From positions 1 through 7,442 of the forward strand of contig RFHZ01000843.1 of the NCBI GenBank assembly GCA_003696125.1: 7,442 nucleotides of DNA, written 5' to 3'. A model generated the notes under the pieces. The model was not told the DNA's origin, did no database searches, and saw only the letters and a program-made list of their open reading frames with translations. Below are positions 1-6,390 of this stretch, in pieces; position 1 is the stretch's first letter, and every line of letters begins with the position of its first letter. The position numbers were made by a program, and so were the translations under genes. This stretch comes from Nitrospinota bacterium. GTDB taxonomy: Bacteria > Tectomicrobia > Entotheonellia > J063.

Positions 1-311
1 AAGATCCCATGACGCACACCGGGGGGAATATGAACCACGGTATGGGGCTCTACCAGATGCCTGACCCCATCCAGCTCCACGATCCCTTTCCCCTGCAGGA
101 TATAGTAGATATTCTCCGCGACCTCATGCACATGCACTTCGGCGTAGCCTCTCGGCTGATAGCTGGAGATTCGAAAATCAAAGTAGCGGGTATGGGCATT
201 GGTAGGGTGCACGAGGAGCTTGGAAAAGGCCTGGAAATGGCCCGGCGGAAGCTCCCAAAAGGCTTCCTCGGCCCGCATCACCTTGGGTTGCGGTTTGTCT
301 TGGGCACTCAT
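1..311 (-). CDS. Cupin-domain protein, C-terminus cut by window edge
   Basis: The 103 visible codons begin at an ATG preceded by AAGGAGG (AAGGAGGAAGC-ATG), so the start is well supported. The protein opens MSAQDKPQPKVMRAEEAFWE. A cupin fold follows. Motif 1 is G-YAEV-H60-V-H62-EVA-E66 with NIYYILQGKG behind it. Motif 2 begins at HIPPGVRH (H101) just before the window ends. H60, H62, E66 and H101 match the usual metal ligands (three His, one Glu) of a cupin. This is a small single-domain cupin of the kind that binds Mn, Fe, Ni or Zn and either catalyses a reaction on a small molecule or senses one. The substrate cannot be read from the sequence. There is no signal peptide, so it is probably cytoplasmic. 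It is the last gene seen in a run of minus-strand genes, but 209 bp and a palindromic repeat separate it from the gene upstream, so it may have its own promoter. I found no clear promoter hexamers. Confidence 0.85.
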   Translation of the reverse strand, partial: MSAQDKPQPKVMRAEEAFWELPPGHFQAFSKLLVHPTNAHTRYFDFRISSYQPRGYAEVHVHEVAENIYYILQGKGIVELDGVRHLVEPHTVVHIPPGVRHGI

Positions 312-388
312 GCTTCCTCCTTAATAACTATGACCAACACTTTGAACACTTTTCTGTTCCCAGAACGCAGCGCTGTCTCCAGGTCTAC

Positions 389-458
389 ACCGCCGAGGAC
401 GCCGGGTGCGCAGAGTTTTTTGCTCATCTATCTCCGTGCCCTCTGCGGGCTCGGCGGT
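389..458. repeat. Imperfect palindromic intergenic repeat (27-bp arms)
   Basis: Two 27-bp arms, 389-415 and 432-458, are inverted copies matching at 20 of 27 positions. The outer nine bases (ACCGCCGAG / CTCGGCGGT) pair perfectly, and the loop is 16 nt and T-rich on the plus strand. The arms carry GCAGAG/CTCTGCG words like those of dispersed 'ctctgcg...ctgcggt' intergenic palindromes found in many environmental bacterial genomes (from memory, not searched). The element fills the spacer between the small exported protein and the cupin. It lacks a T-run after the stem in the direction of transcription, so it is not a standard intrinsic terminator. It may still protect a transcript 3' end or be a relic of a mobile palindrome. 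The rest of the 312-520 spacer shows nothing definite. Confidence 0.6.
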
Positions 459-520
459 AAAAAGGTTTTCCGGTCACGCATGACCTCAAGATGACTCAGG
501 GTACAAAAGGGGGAGGACCT

Positions 521-994
521 TTATTCCCGGATCGTATGAATATCGATGGCAACAAGGAGACGATCCCTGGGCAGGGAGCTGAGATCCAGACTCTGGCGTT
601 TTAGCATGGCCTGTACCCTCTTCACCTCGCTGGGATCCAGCTCAAAGGCGGTACCATCCCGAAAATCGATGCCCAGCCATATCCCTCCCACCCAGAGGGT
701 GCCCATGCCTAAAGGGACATAACCGGCACTCCACCCCTTGCCACGACGGTTGATCATCACCAGCACCGGCGGATATCCCTCCTGTGCAAAGCGGAGCACC
801 AGGGAGGAGGATTGAGATGGCAGGAGAAGGGCGACCGGGGTGTCGGCCAGGGGAACAGGCTGCACCGTTATCCCGGGAGGGAGAGTAGAGATGGCGAGAT
901 TCTGCCGGCCAGGATTCCCTCCACAGGCCCAAACTCCTGTGACCTGCCCTCCTGTGCCTAACAGGATGAGGAGGACTATCGTGGATCGCAGCAT
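521..994 (-). CDS. Small exported protein of unknown function, possible lipoprotein
   Basis: 157 residues. The open frame extends further upstream, but the start chosen at 994 gives MLRSTIVLLILLGTGGQVTGVWA followed directly by CGG. That is a charged tip, a hydrophobic core and a cleavage site. The start has an upstream AGAGAAGGTG-type ribosome site and lies outside the preceding gene. Cleavage before the Cys at 24 would leave CGGNPGRQN as the mature end. The VWAC sequence is close to a lipobox but has Trp at -2, so a lipoprotein is possible and simple Sec cleavage equally so. The mature part has a proline-rich stretch (LPPGITVQPVPLADTP), then beta-rich segments (LVLRFAQEG, VLVMINRRG, VGGIWLGIDF), then a helical tail containing SEVKRVQAMLKRQ. 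I recognise no family. It starts 43 bp after the livF stop on the same strand with no terminator between, so the two are probably co-transcribed. A link to transport is inference only. Confidence 0.7.
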   Translation of the reverse strand: MLRSTIVLLILLGTGGQVTGVWACGGNPGRQNLAISTLPPGITVQPVPLADTPVALLLPSQSSSLVLRFAQEGYPPVLVMINRRGKGWSAGYVPLGMGTLWVGGIWLGIDFRDGTAFELDPSEVKRVQAMLKRQSLDLSSLPRDRLLVAIDIHTIRE

Positions 995-1037
995 CGATAC
1001 ACCTTCTCTCCAGGAGATTAGAGGGGATTTCTTATGC

Positions 1038-1739
1038 TTAGACCCCCAGGTAGCGGTAGCGGATGGCGGGATTCGCTTCCAGTTCGGCTGACGTCCCACT
1101 CCAGACCACCCGTCCTTTCTCCACTATATAGTGCCGATCCGCAATGCGGGTCAGCGCATGTACGTTTTTATCGATGATCAGGATCGATTGCCCGGCAGCC
1201 TTGAGACGTTCCAGGCAGCGCCAGATCTCGGCCCGCACCAGGGGAGCGAGTCCTTCGGTGGCTTCATCCAGGATCAGGAGGCGAGGATTGGTCATCAGAG
1301 CGCGTCCGATGGCCACCATCTGCTGTTCCCCACCGGAAAGCTGGTTTCCCAGGTGATGCTCTCGCTCTGCCAGAATCGGAAACAGGTCATAGATCTGCTC
1401 CAGGGTCCAGGGATGGGGACTGTGACTCCGGTTAGCGGCCGTGGCGATCAGGTTCTCCCGTACCGTCAGGTTGGGAAAGACCTGCCGTCCTTCCGGCACC
1501 AGCCCTATGCCAAGCTGGGCAATACGATACGGGGGGAGGGTGCGGATTTCGCGCCCGAGAAAGGTGATCGACCCGGTACGGGCCGGCGTCAATCCCAGGA
1601 TCGAGCGCACCGTGGTTGTCTTCCCCATCCCGTTCCGGCCGATGAGAGCCACCATCTCCCCTTCCTGCACCGCCAGGCTCATGCCGAACAGCACTTGGCT
1701 GGTACCGTAGTACGTCTCGATCGCCTCGACTTTCAGCAT
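1038..1739 (-). CDS. livF: Branched-chain amino acid-type ABC transporter ATPase (LivF family)
   Basis: 233 residues, the normal length for LivF. These ATPases power high-affinity uptake of branched-chain amino acids, amides or related compounds, working at the inner face of the membrane with LivG, two permeases and a binding protein. Motifs in order: Walker A GRNGMGKTT (34-42), Q-loop near Q86 (EGRQVFPNLTV), signature LSGGEQQ (134-140), Walker B LLILDEATEG (154-163, D158/E159), then the typical LivF end ADRHYIVEKGRVVWSGT. The region after Walker B reads IIDKNV, where LivF more often has VEQNV. An in-frame stop just upstream leaves the ATG at 1739 as the start, with AAAAGGA a few bases away. 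No livG, livH, livM or binding-protein gene adjoins it, so it is an orphan copy here. It has its own promoter and a leader of about 125 nt. The exact substrate cannot be inferred. Confidence 0.93.
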   Translation of the reverse strand: MLKVEAIETYYGTSQVLFGMSLAVQEGEMVALIGRNGMGKTTTVRSILGLTPARTGSITFLGREIRTLPPYRIAQLGIGLVPEGRQVFPNLTVRENLIATAANRSHSPHPWTLEQIYDLFPILAEREHHLGNQLSGGEQQMVAIGRALMTNPRLLILDEATEGLAPLVRAEIWRCLERLKAAGQSILIIDKNVHALTRIADRHYIVEKGRVVWSGTSAELEANPAIRYRYLGV

Positions 1740-1871
1740 GGTTCCTTTTGACTATGACCTCCCTCTCGCAGCCCGTTCCTGTGTACAGGGTGCTCCCTAT
1801 TCCGCAGGATTTAAGCTTCGATCCCGTCTTCTCGCAGGCATTTCCGTAGGCAGGCAAAGCCTTTCTAAGCC

Positions 1872-1901
1872 AGTATAACGTCAGTGATATCGGCATGTCA
1901 A
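1872..1901 (-). promoter_or_regulatory. Sigma70-type promoter for livF
   Basis: On the minus strand a perfect -35 TTGACA (1896-1901) and a -10 TATACT (1872-1877) are separated by 18 bp. The predicted transcription start is near 1865, giving a leader of about 125 nt before livF. The -35 overlaps the T-run of the terminator of the upstream aminotransferase gene. Based on hexamer match and spacing only. Confidence 0.7.
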
Positions 1902-1940
1902 AAAGAGGGGCCTATCCATACCTCGAATGGATCAGGCCCC
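1898..1940 (-). terminator. Intrinsic terminator of the aminotransferase gene
   Basis: Reading the minus strand, GGGGCCTGATCCAT (1940-1927) pairs with ATGGATAGGCCCC (1919-1907) with a single bulge and a 7-nt loop. TCTTTTTGA follows. The hairpin starts 30 nt after the aminotransferase stop codon, as expected for a rho-independent terminator. Confidence 0.85.
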
Positions 1941-1969
1941 AGCCGGGTCGCTAAAAGAGGGACTCCGAT

Positions 1970-3334
1970 TTACGCCTTGCCCGGCACCACCGCCTCGATC
2001 GATTCGCGGATGATCTGCACGATGCGATCGATCTGCTCATCGGTGGTGACCAGAGGAGGGGCGAGACAGATCACGTCATCTCGCACGCGGGTAAAGAGCC
2101 CGCGTTTAAACATCTCCTGCCGTACCCGTTCTCCTACTTTCTCGGAAGGAGCGAACTGCTTCTTGGTCTCCCGGTCGGCTACCAGCTCTACCGCGGCCAT
2201 CAGCCCCAAACCCCGGACCTCACCGACCGCTTTGAAGTCATAGAGGGTCTTGAGACCGTTCAGCAGGCGTTCCCCTGCTACTGCTGCCCGCTCGACCAGT
2301 CCCTCTTTCTCGATGATCTCGAGATTTTTCAGGGCCACCGCACAGCAGGTCGGATGGCCAGAATAGGTATAAGCATGCATCCAGCGCTTGTCCGGTGGCA
2401 CACTCTGCAGCACGTCTCGCACCTCATCCGACACCATGATTCCTCCCAGGGGCAGGTACCCGCTGGTCACCCCCTTGGCAAAGGACATGATATCCGGTTC
2501 CACATTCCAGTGGGTGAGGGCAAACCATTTTCCGGTCCGGCCAAAGCCGGTGATCACCTCATCAGCGATGAAGAGGACATCATACTTCGAGCAGATCTCC
2601 CGTACACGCGGGAAGTAATCATCCGGGGGAACGATCACCCCACCGGCTCCCTGCACCGGCTCGGCGATAAAGGCTGCCACCGTGTCTGGTCCTTCCCGCA
2701 GGATGGCCTCTTCCAGGAGCCGGGCCGCAGCCTGGCCGATCGTCTCCCCCTCCTTGGCCTTGTCAAAGTAGTACTGGTAGGGGGGATCGATATGCACGAA
2801 GTTAGGGACCCGCGGCTCAAACATGGTCCAGTACTTGGGCATACCGGTCGCACTCATGGCGGCCAGCGTGACCCCATGATAGGCGTAGTAGCGAGAGATG
2901 ATCTTTACCTTGTCCGGTTTCCCCTTGGCTTTCCAGTAAAAGCGGGCTGTCTTAAAGGCGCTCTCGTTCGATTCGGCCCCACCACTGGTGAAGTAGACCG
3001 TGTTGAGGCTGGGATAGGCGATCTCACTGAGACGTTTTGCCAGTTGAATGGCCGGGATATTAGACGATCCGGTATAGGAGGAACAATAGGCCAGGGTGCT
3101 CATCTGTTCCTCTGCTGCCCTGGCCAGCTCTTTCCGTCCATGCCCGACATTGACATTCCAGAGGCCACCGAGTCCATCGATGAACTCCCGGCCGTTCACA
3201 TCCCGCATGATCGCCCCTTCTCCTTTCACCCAGATCTGCGGTTCAACGTGATCCGCCGGGTGATGCAGGGGATGAATCAGGTGAGCCTGATCTTCCCTGG
3301 TGAGATCCACTGCACTGATTTTGGCCATGCTCAT
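1970..3334 (-). CDS. Class III PLP-dependent aminotransferase (omega-transaminase type)
   Basis: 454 residues, full length for the family. The start ATG at 3334 (MSMAKISAVD) has a strong AAAGGAGG site 7 nt upstream. The enzyme moves an amino group between an amino donor and an oxo acid, usually pyruvate, using pyridoxal phosphate in the cytoplasm. Visible features: GGLWNVNVGHG with W59 in the substrate pocket; TSGGAES (116-122) and YHG (152-154) for cofactor phosphate and ring; E225 in AEPVQGAGG; D258 in FIADEVITGFGRTG, which binds the pyridine nitrogen; K287 in SFAKG, the Schiff-base lysine; TYSGHP (323-328), phosphate contact from the other subunit; and RGLFTRVRDD, which holds the likely carboxylate-binding arginine (R416). 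The motif pattern resembles beta-alanine/taurine/putrescine-pyruvate transaminases rather than ornithine or glutamate-semialdehyde enzymes, but the true donor is not determined. All key residues are present. The gene lies 171 bp downstream of the DUF255 gene, and a terminator follows it. Confidence 0.93.
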   Translation of the reverse strand: MSMAKISAVDLTREDQAHLIHPLHHPADHVEPQIWVKGEGAIMRDVNGREFIDGLGGLWNVNVGHGRKELARAAEEQMSTLAYCSSYTGSSNIPAIQLAKRLSEIAYPSLNTVYFTSGGAESNESAFKTARFYWKAKGKPDKVKIISRYYAYHGVTLAAMSATGMPKYWTMFEPRVPNFVHIDPPYQYYFDKAKEGETIGQAAARLLEEAILREGPDTVAAFIAEPVQGAGGVIVPPDDYFPRVREICSKYDVLFIADEVITGFGRTGKWFALTHWNVEPDIMSFAKGVTSGYLPLGGIMVSDEVRDVLQSVPPDKRWMHAYTYSGHPTCCAVALKNLEIIEKEGLVERAAVAGERLLNGLKTLYDFKAVGEVRGLGLMAAVELVADRETKKQFAPSEKVGERVRQEMFKRGLFTRVRDDVICLAPPLVTTDEQIDRIVQIIRESIEAVVPGKA

Positions 3335-3403
3335 ACATCTGCCTCCTTTCTGTGAAAAACCTCAAACACTCCCAACCAAAGAACTCAGCCTCACATCAAA
3401 ACA

Positions 3404-3451
3404 TCAGGCGTTTGCCGTACCTGTAAGGTGAAACACCGACCTGATAGGCAA
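3404..3451 (-). other. Possible structured leader upstream of the aminotransferase
   Basis: Two 5-bp inverted pairs cross each other: TCAGG (3404-3408) with CCTGA (3440-3444), and TTGCC (3412-3416) with GGCAA (3447-3451). A small GGTG-AAA-CACC hairpin (3427-3437) lies inside. In RNA this could form a pseudoknot or two alternative folds about 70-120 nt before the aminotransferase start. The helices are short, no known riboswitch is recognisable, and the promoter was not identified, so this is weak. The rest of the 3335-3505 spacer shows only the ribosome binding site. Confidence 0.2.
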
Positions 3452-3505
3452 CGCATGATACAGAGAGGCATGACCTCCTGCCGCGATACGTGTGCTCTCG
3501 TCGAA

Positions 3506-5569
3506 TCACTCCCTGTCAGGCTGGAGGAGCGAGAGCAGATCAGACACCGTGGTTACCGGTGGCGAACAGGCAAAATTCTGGCAGACATAGGCCGTTGTCT
3601 TCCCCTCCACCTGTCCCTTCCCGGCAAGGAGAGGAGACGGAGAGGACTCCTCGGGTGAAGCCAGTGTGAGCACCCGATTCGGGAGATAACACCGGTTGAT
3701 CGCCTCCAGCATCTCCCGTGTTTCTGGAGCCTCTCGCTTGCCCAGCAGCACGATCTCCTGCGGGGTGCGGAGATAGAAATCGAGAGCGCAGAGGAGGTTA
3801 CCGTATCCAAAGGGCTGCTCCTCCATCTGGGTGCGTACCAGTCGCAGGACCTGTTCGGCCTGTTGCAGGTAGCGTTCCTCCCCGGTATAGTAATGGAACC
3901 AGAGGAGGTTGTGCACTGCCACCGAATTCCCGGAGGGGATGGCGTGATCGTACGCCGTCTTGGGCCGGGTGAGCAGTGGCTCATGGTCACGACCGGTAAA
4001 GAAGAAGCCTCCCTGCTCTCCATCCCAGAAGAGCTCGATCATGGCCTGATGCAGGGTATGCGCCAGGTCGAGGTAACGGGGGACAAAGGTCGCTTCATAG
4101 GCATCGATCAACCCACGGACGAGGAAGGCGTAGTCATCGAGATACCCGTTCAGCTTGGCCACCCCGTCTTTATACACGGCCAGCAGGCGTCCCTGCTCAT
4201 AGAGATGGGTGGTGAGAAAATCGACGGTACGGCGGATATCCCCGGCGTACACCTCGTCACCAAAAAGCCTGTACGCATCGGCCAGGGCAGAGAGCATCAA
4301 CCCGTTCCAGGCGGTCAGGATCTTCTCATCCCGAAACGGCCTGACCCGGGCCTCGCGGGCAGTGAAGAGCCGTTTTTTCCCTTCCTCCAGGATCTGGGCT
4401 ACGGTCTCGGGAGAGAGCTGGAACTGCCGGGCGGTCTGTTCCAGGGAGGCATTAATGTGCAGGATATTCTGTCCCTGCTCGAAGTTCCCCCCTTCGGTCA
4501 CACCGTAGTGATGGCAGAAGATCTCACCCGCTTCCGGGCCGAGGAGCTGGAGGATCTCTGCCTTCTGCCAGAGGTAAAACTTCCCCTCTTCCCCTTCGCT
4601 ATCCGCATCCTGGGTGGCATAGAATCCTCCTTCCGGGTGGAGCATTTCCCGACGCAGATAGGCCAGCGTTTCCAGTATCACCCGACGGAAGAGCTCGTCG
4701 CGGGTCAGGCGATAGGCATCACCATAGACCGGTAACAGGAGTGCATTATCGTAGAGCATCTTCTCAAAGTGGGGTACCAGCCACTGGCTATCGACCGCAT
4801 AGCGGTGGAATCCGCCTCCCAGTTGGTCATAGATCCCACCGCAGGCCATCTTGCGCAGGGCCAGCAGAGCCAGGTCACGATAAGTCTCGTTCTGGGCGGC
4901 ATGGGAGTAGCGGAGGAAGAGGGCGAGATTCATCGGATTGGGAAACTTGGGTTGCTGGCCAAATCCTCCATTGACCGTGTCAAAGTAGTTGAGCAGCTTG
5001 CGGACCGCATTCTCGATGATGGAGCGGTCCAGCGGGTATCCTACATCCCGCAGGGTATTGATCCGTTCCAGCCCCTCCATCACCTGCATGACGGTATGCT
5101 CCACATCCTCTTTCCGTTCACGATAGTGCTGGGCCACAGCCAGCAGCACCCTGGGAAAGCCGGGACGTCCAAACCGGTCCTCGGGCGGGAAATAGGTTCC
5201 CCCGTAAAACGGCTTCTGATCAGGGGTAAGGAACATGGTCAGCGGCCATCCCCCTCCCTGCCCGAACATCTGCACCACGTTCTGATAGATCTGATCGAGG
5301 TCTGGTCGCTCCTCCCGATCGACCTTGATGTTGACAAAATAGCGATTCATGAGCTCGGCAATCCGGGGATTCTCAAACGATTCGTGCTCCATGACGTGAC
5401 ACCAGTGACAGGCAGAGTACCCGATGCTGAGCAGAATCGGTTTATCTTCTCTCCGTGCCTTCTCCAAGGCCTCAGGTCCCCAGGGATACCAGTCGACCGG
5501 GTTGTGGGCATGCTGGCGAAGGTACGGGCTGGTTTCATGAATCAAACGGTTGGTATAGGCATGGGACAT
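3506..5569 (-). CDS. DUF255 / YyaL-type thioredoxin-domain protein
   Basis: 687 residues, the usual length for bacterial YyaL-like proteins, which are relatives of animal SPATA20/SSP411. The start ATG at 5569 follows AGGGGGA. The N-terminal thioredoxin-like domain (about 1-165) begins with the family hallmark [18 protein letters not shown], then [16 protein letters not shown] with the CxxC pair C54 and C57, then [14 protein letters not shown] and [12 protein letters not shown] with FYGGTYFPP. The remainder is an alpha/alpha-barrel domain like that of six-hairpin glycosidases and epimerases. Its blocks include [62 protein letters not shown] and [15 protein letters not shown]. The tail [14 protein letters not shown] is also typical. 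The biochemical function of the family is not established. A redox or sugar-linked role is only suggested by the folds. There is no signal peptide, so it is probably cytoplasmic. The frame is intact and has its own promoter-like sequence. Confidence 0.93.
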   Translation of the reverse strand: MSHAYTNRLIHETSPYLRQHAHNPVDWYPWGPEALEKARREDKPILLSIGYSACHWCHVMEHESFENPRIAELMNRYFVNIKVDREERPDLDQIYQNVVQMFGQGGGWPLTMFLTPDQKPFYGGTYFPPEDRFGRPGFPRVLLAVAQHYRERKEDVEHTVMQVMEGLERINTLRDVGYPLDRSIIENAVRKLLNYFDTVNGGFGQQPKFPNPMNLALFLRYSHAAQNETYRDLALLALRKMACGGIYDQLGGGFHRYAVDSQWLVPHFEKMLYDNALLLPVYGDAYRLTRDELFRRVILETLAYLRREMLHPEGGFYATQDADSEGEEGKFYLWQKAEILQLLGPEAGEIFCHHYGVTEGGNFEQGQNILHINASLEQTARQFQLSPETVAQILEEGKKRLFTAREARVRPFRDEKILTAWNGLMLSALADAYRLFGDEVYAGDIRRTVDFLTTHLYEQGRLLAVYKDGVAKLNGYLDDYAFLVRGLIDAYEATFVPRYLDLAHTLHQAMIELFWDGEQGGFFFTGRDHEPLLTRPKTAYDHAIPSGNSVAVHNLLWFHYYTGEERYLQQAEQVLRLVRTQMEEQPFGYGNLLCALDFYLRTPQEIVLLGKREAPETREMLEAINRCYLPNRVLTLASPEESSPSPLLAGKGQVEGKTTAYVCQNFACSPPVTTVSDLLSLLQPDRE

Positions 5570-5617
5570 GCAGTTCCCCCTTTTTCTCTAGAGCTTCTCT
5601 CCGAACTTTGCCTCTTC

Positions 5618-5647
5618 AGTATACCGGAAGCCGGGGAGCTTTGGCAA
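5618..5647 (-). promoter_or_regulatory. Sigma70-type promoter for the DUF255 gene
   Basis: On the minus strand, -35 TTGCCA (5642-5647) and -10 TATACT (5618-5623) are 18 bp apart, the same spacing and -10 as the livF promoter. The predicted transcription start is near 5611, about 40 nt before the ATG at 5569. Hexamer match only. Confidence 0.6.
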
Positions 5648-5661
5648 ATGCAATTCGAGCG

Positions 5662-5720
5662 CTCTGGGAGAGAATCATCTCCTGCCCAACAAGAGAAAGG
5701 TGAGGATATCCTCTCCAGAG
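5662..5720. repeat. Inverted repeat with inner 12-bp palindrome
   Basis: CTCTGGGAGAG (5662-5672) pairs with CTCTCCAGAG (5711-5720) with one bulge, enclosing 38 nt. A perfect palindrome GAGGATATCCTC (5702-5713) overlaps the right arm. It lies just after the cysteine-repeat gene and just upstream of the -35 of the DUF255 promoter. With no T-run after it in the minus direction, it is not a standard terminator. It could be a transcript 3' stem or a binding site. Confidence 0.35.
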
Positions 5721-5737
5721 AAGTGGGATAATCGTGG

Positions 5738-6067
5738 CTATTGTGTTCGCCGGCAGATGCTGGCGTTATTGGGCCCGATCCCGATTCCCCAGGGACACTC
5801 GATCCGGTGCGTTACCCCTACGGTGGCAAAGCCGAGCGGACAGGGACCACACACGGTGATGTTGCGATTGACCGGGAGACGCCGACAGATGCTGGCGTTG
5901 TAGTGATCGATCCCGATGCCAGAGGGACAGTCCAGGCTGTGGGTGACCCCGACCTGGGCAAAACCAGAGGGACAGGAGCCACACACGGTCAGGATGCTTT
6001 GCCATCCAGTCACAGGGGTGAAGGAGGTAAGTAAAGTCAAAGTGATGAGAAGGAGAACAGAGCGCAT
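5738..6067 (-). CDS. Small exported eight-cysteine protein, two 44-residue repeats
   Basis: 109 residues from the ATG at 6067. A GTG at 6070 is directly adjacent, but AAGGAG sits 3 nt from the GTG and 6 nt from the ATG, which favours the ATG. Residues 1-21 (MRSVLLLITLTLLTSFTPVTG) look like a Sec signal peptide. The rest is two tandem repeats of 44 residues (22-65 and 66-109), with 27 of 38 core positions identical. Each follows TVCGxCPxGFAxVGVTH, then a CPxGIGI block ending NASICRR, with cysteines spaced C-x2-C-x14-C-x13-C (C29, C32, C47, C61 and C73, C76, C91, C105). In an exported protein these would most simply form disulfides. Each repeat has two CPxG half-motifs, hinting at an older internal duplication. 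I do not recognise the family. Metal binding or a structural or adhesive role are guesses. The gene is divergent from the creatininase gene and has a promoter-like sequence. Confidence 0.75.
   Translation of the reverse strand: MRSVLLLITLTLLTSFTPVTGWQSILTVCGSCPSGFAQVGVTHSLDCPSGIGIDHYNASICRRLPVNRNITVCGPCPLGFATVGVTHRIECPWGIGIGPNNASICRRTQ
5741..6004 (-). repeat. Two tandem 132-bp coding repeats
   Basis: Units 5741-5872 and 5873-6004 encode the two 44-residue repeats of the cysteine-rich protein. The shared word CAGATGCTGGCG occurs at 5754 and 5886, exactly 132 bp apart. Over 110 aligned positions from 5748 and 5880, 83 match (about 75%) with no gaps. The best-kept parts are the cysteine and CPxG codons, which is what an in-frame duplication followed by selection on the protein would leave. 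Confidence 0.85.
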
Positions 6068-6137
6068 CACACTCTCCTTAAGCTCAAAACCGAAGAGGCT
6101 CTTTTATCCTCTGCCAGATAGAGTTTCTTTTCCTATT

Positions 6138-6166
6138 ACTATACCCTGCCTTCCATGCCGAGTCCA
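6138..6166 (-). promoter_or_regulatory. Candidate promoter for the cysteine-repeat gene
   Basis: On the minus strand, -35 TGGACT (6161-6166, four of six consensus bases) and -10 TATAGT (6138-6143, five of six) are 17 bp apart. The predicted transcription start is near 6131, giving a leader of about 64 nt. Confidence 0.5.
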
Positions 6167-6249
6167 TAGAAAAACGTCGCCTGCCAGAGCACCCATCCCT
6201 GGCCCGCTTGTCCTTGAGGCCTCTTCTGACCAGGTATTACCGGAAGGTT

Positions 6250-6267
6250 ACCGCCGAGCCTGCGGAG
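6250..6267 (+). repeat. Partial copy of the 389-458 palindrome arm
   Basis: ACCGCCGAGCCTGCGGAG here matches the minus-strand arm starting at 458 at 16 of 18 positions. The word ACCGGAA lies just upstream in both places, followed by TTACCGCC. No second arm is clear here, so this may be a decayed or truncated copy, or a chance GC-rich match. Confidence 0.3.
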
Positions 6268-6279
6268 AATTCATCGCGA

Positions 6280-6308
6280 TTGACACAGCCGGCTCTGCCC
6301 GCTATAAC
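6280..6308 (+). promoter_or_regulatory. Sigma70-type promoter for the creatininase gene
   Basis: A perfect -35 TTGACA (6280-6285), a 17-bp spacer and a -10 TATAAC (6303-6308, five of six). The predicted transcription start is near 6315, giving a leader of about 76 nt before the ATG at 6391. One of the best promoter matches in the window. Confidence 0.75.
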
Positions 6309-6333
6309 TGGGGTATTCTCATAAACGCTGTTG

Positions 6334-6352
6334 CTGCGTGCCTGGCACGCAG
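6334..6352. promoter_or_regulatory. 19-bp palindrome in the creatininase leader
   Basis: CTGCGTGCC-T-GGCACGCAG is a perfect inverted repeat around one central base. It lies roughly 20-38 nt after the predicted transcription start and about 40 nt before the start codon. It could be an operator for a dimeric repressor or form an RNA hairpin (7-bp stem, 5-nt loop). No T-run follows, so it is not a terminator. Confidence 0.45.
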
Positions 6353-6390
6353 AGGGACATGAGCTGACCGTATAGGGAAAGGAGAGATGC

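Larger units (their letters stand above)
6068..6390. other. Divergent intergenic region, 323 bp
   Basis: This spacer separates the minus-strand cysteine-repeat gene from the plus-strand creatininase gene. It holds a promoter-like pair for each direction (6138-6166 minus, 6280-6308 plus), a fragment resembling the 389-458 palindrome (6250-6267), and a 19-bp palindrome in the creatininase leader (6334-6352). I see no convincing gene or known RNA in it. About 110 bp lie between the two -35 elements, enough for a shared regulator site, but no clear operator was found there. Confidence 0.6.

Noticed and set aside
459-485. GGTCA-TGCG-TGACC hairpin followed 8 nt later by TTTTT on the minus strand, as a terminator for the gene ending at 521.
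   Set aside because: The stem is only 5 bp and the T-run is detached from it, too weak to call.
9-494. 161-codon plus-strand open frame over the cupin gene and palindrome.
   Set aside because: The opposite strand encodes a clear cupin with a strong ribosome binding site, and the plus-strand product has no family features.
995-1099. N-terminal extension of the small exported protein to an upstream start at 1099.
   Set aside because: It would overlap the livF coding end and bury the signal peptide behind 35 residues. The start at 994 has a ribosome site and a proper signal sequence.
1778-1789. CCTGT-GT-ACAGG inverted repeat in the livF leader as an operator.
   Set aside because: Only 5 bp per arm, with no second site and no match to a known operator.
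1432-1896. 154-codon open frame covering the livF leader and 5' part.
   Set aside because: It begins inside the livF promoter, overlaps livF in another frame and has no recognisable content. It is a shadow frame.
3599-3649. Peptide [15 protein letters not shown] near the end of the DUF255 protein looked like a translated intergenic palindrome inserted in frame.
   Set aside because: Family members normally carry a similar stretch (LLEGK...DGK before AYVC), so this is most simply native sequence.
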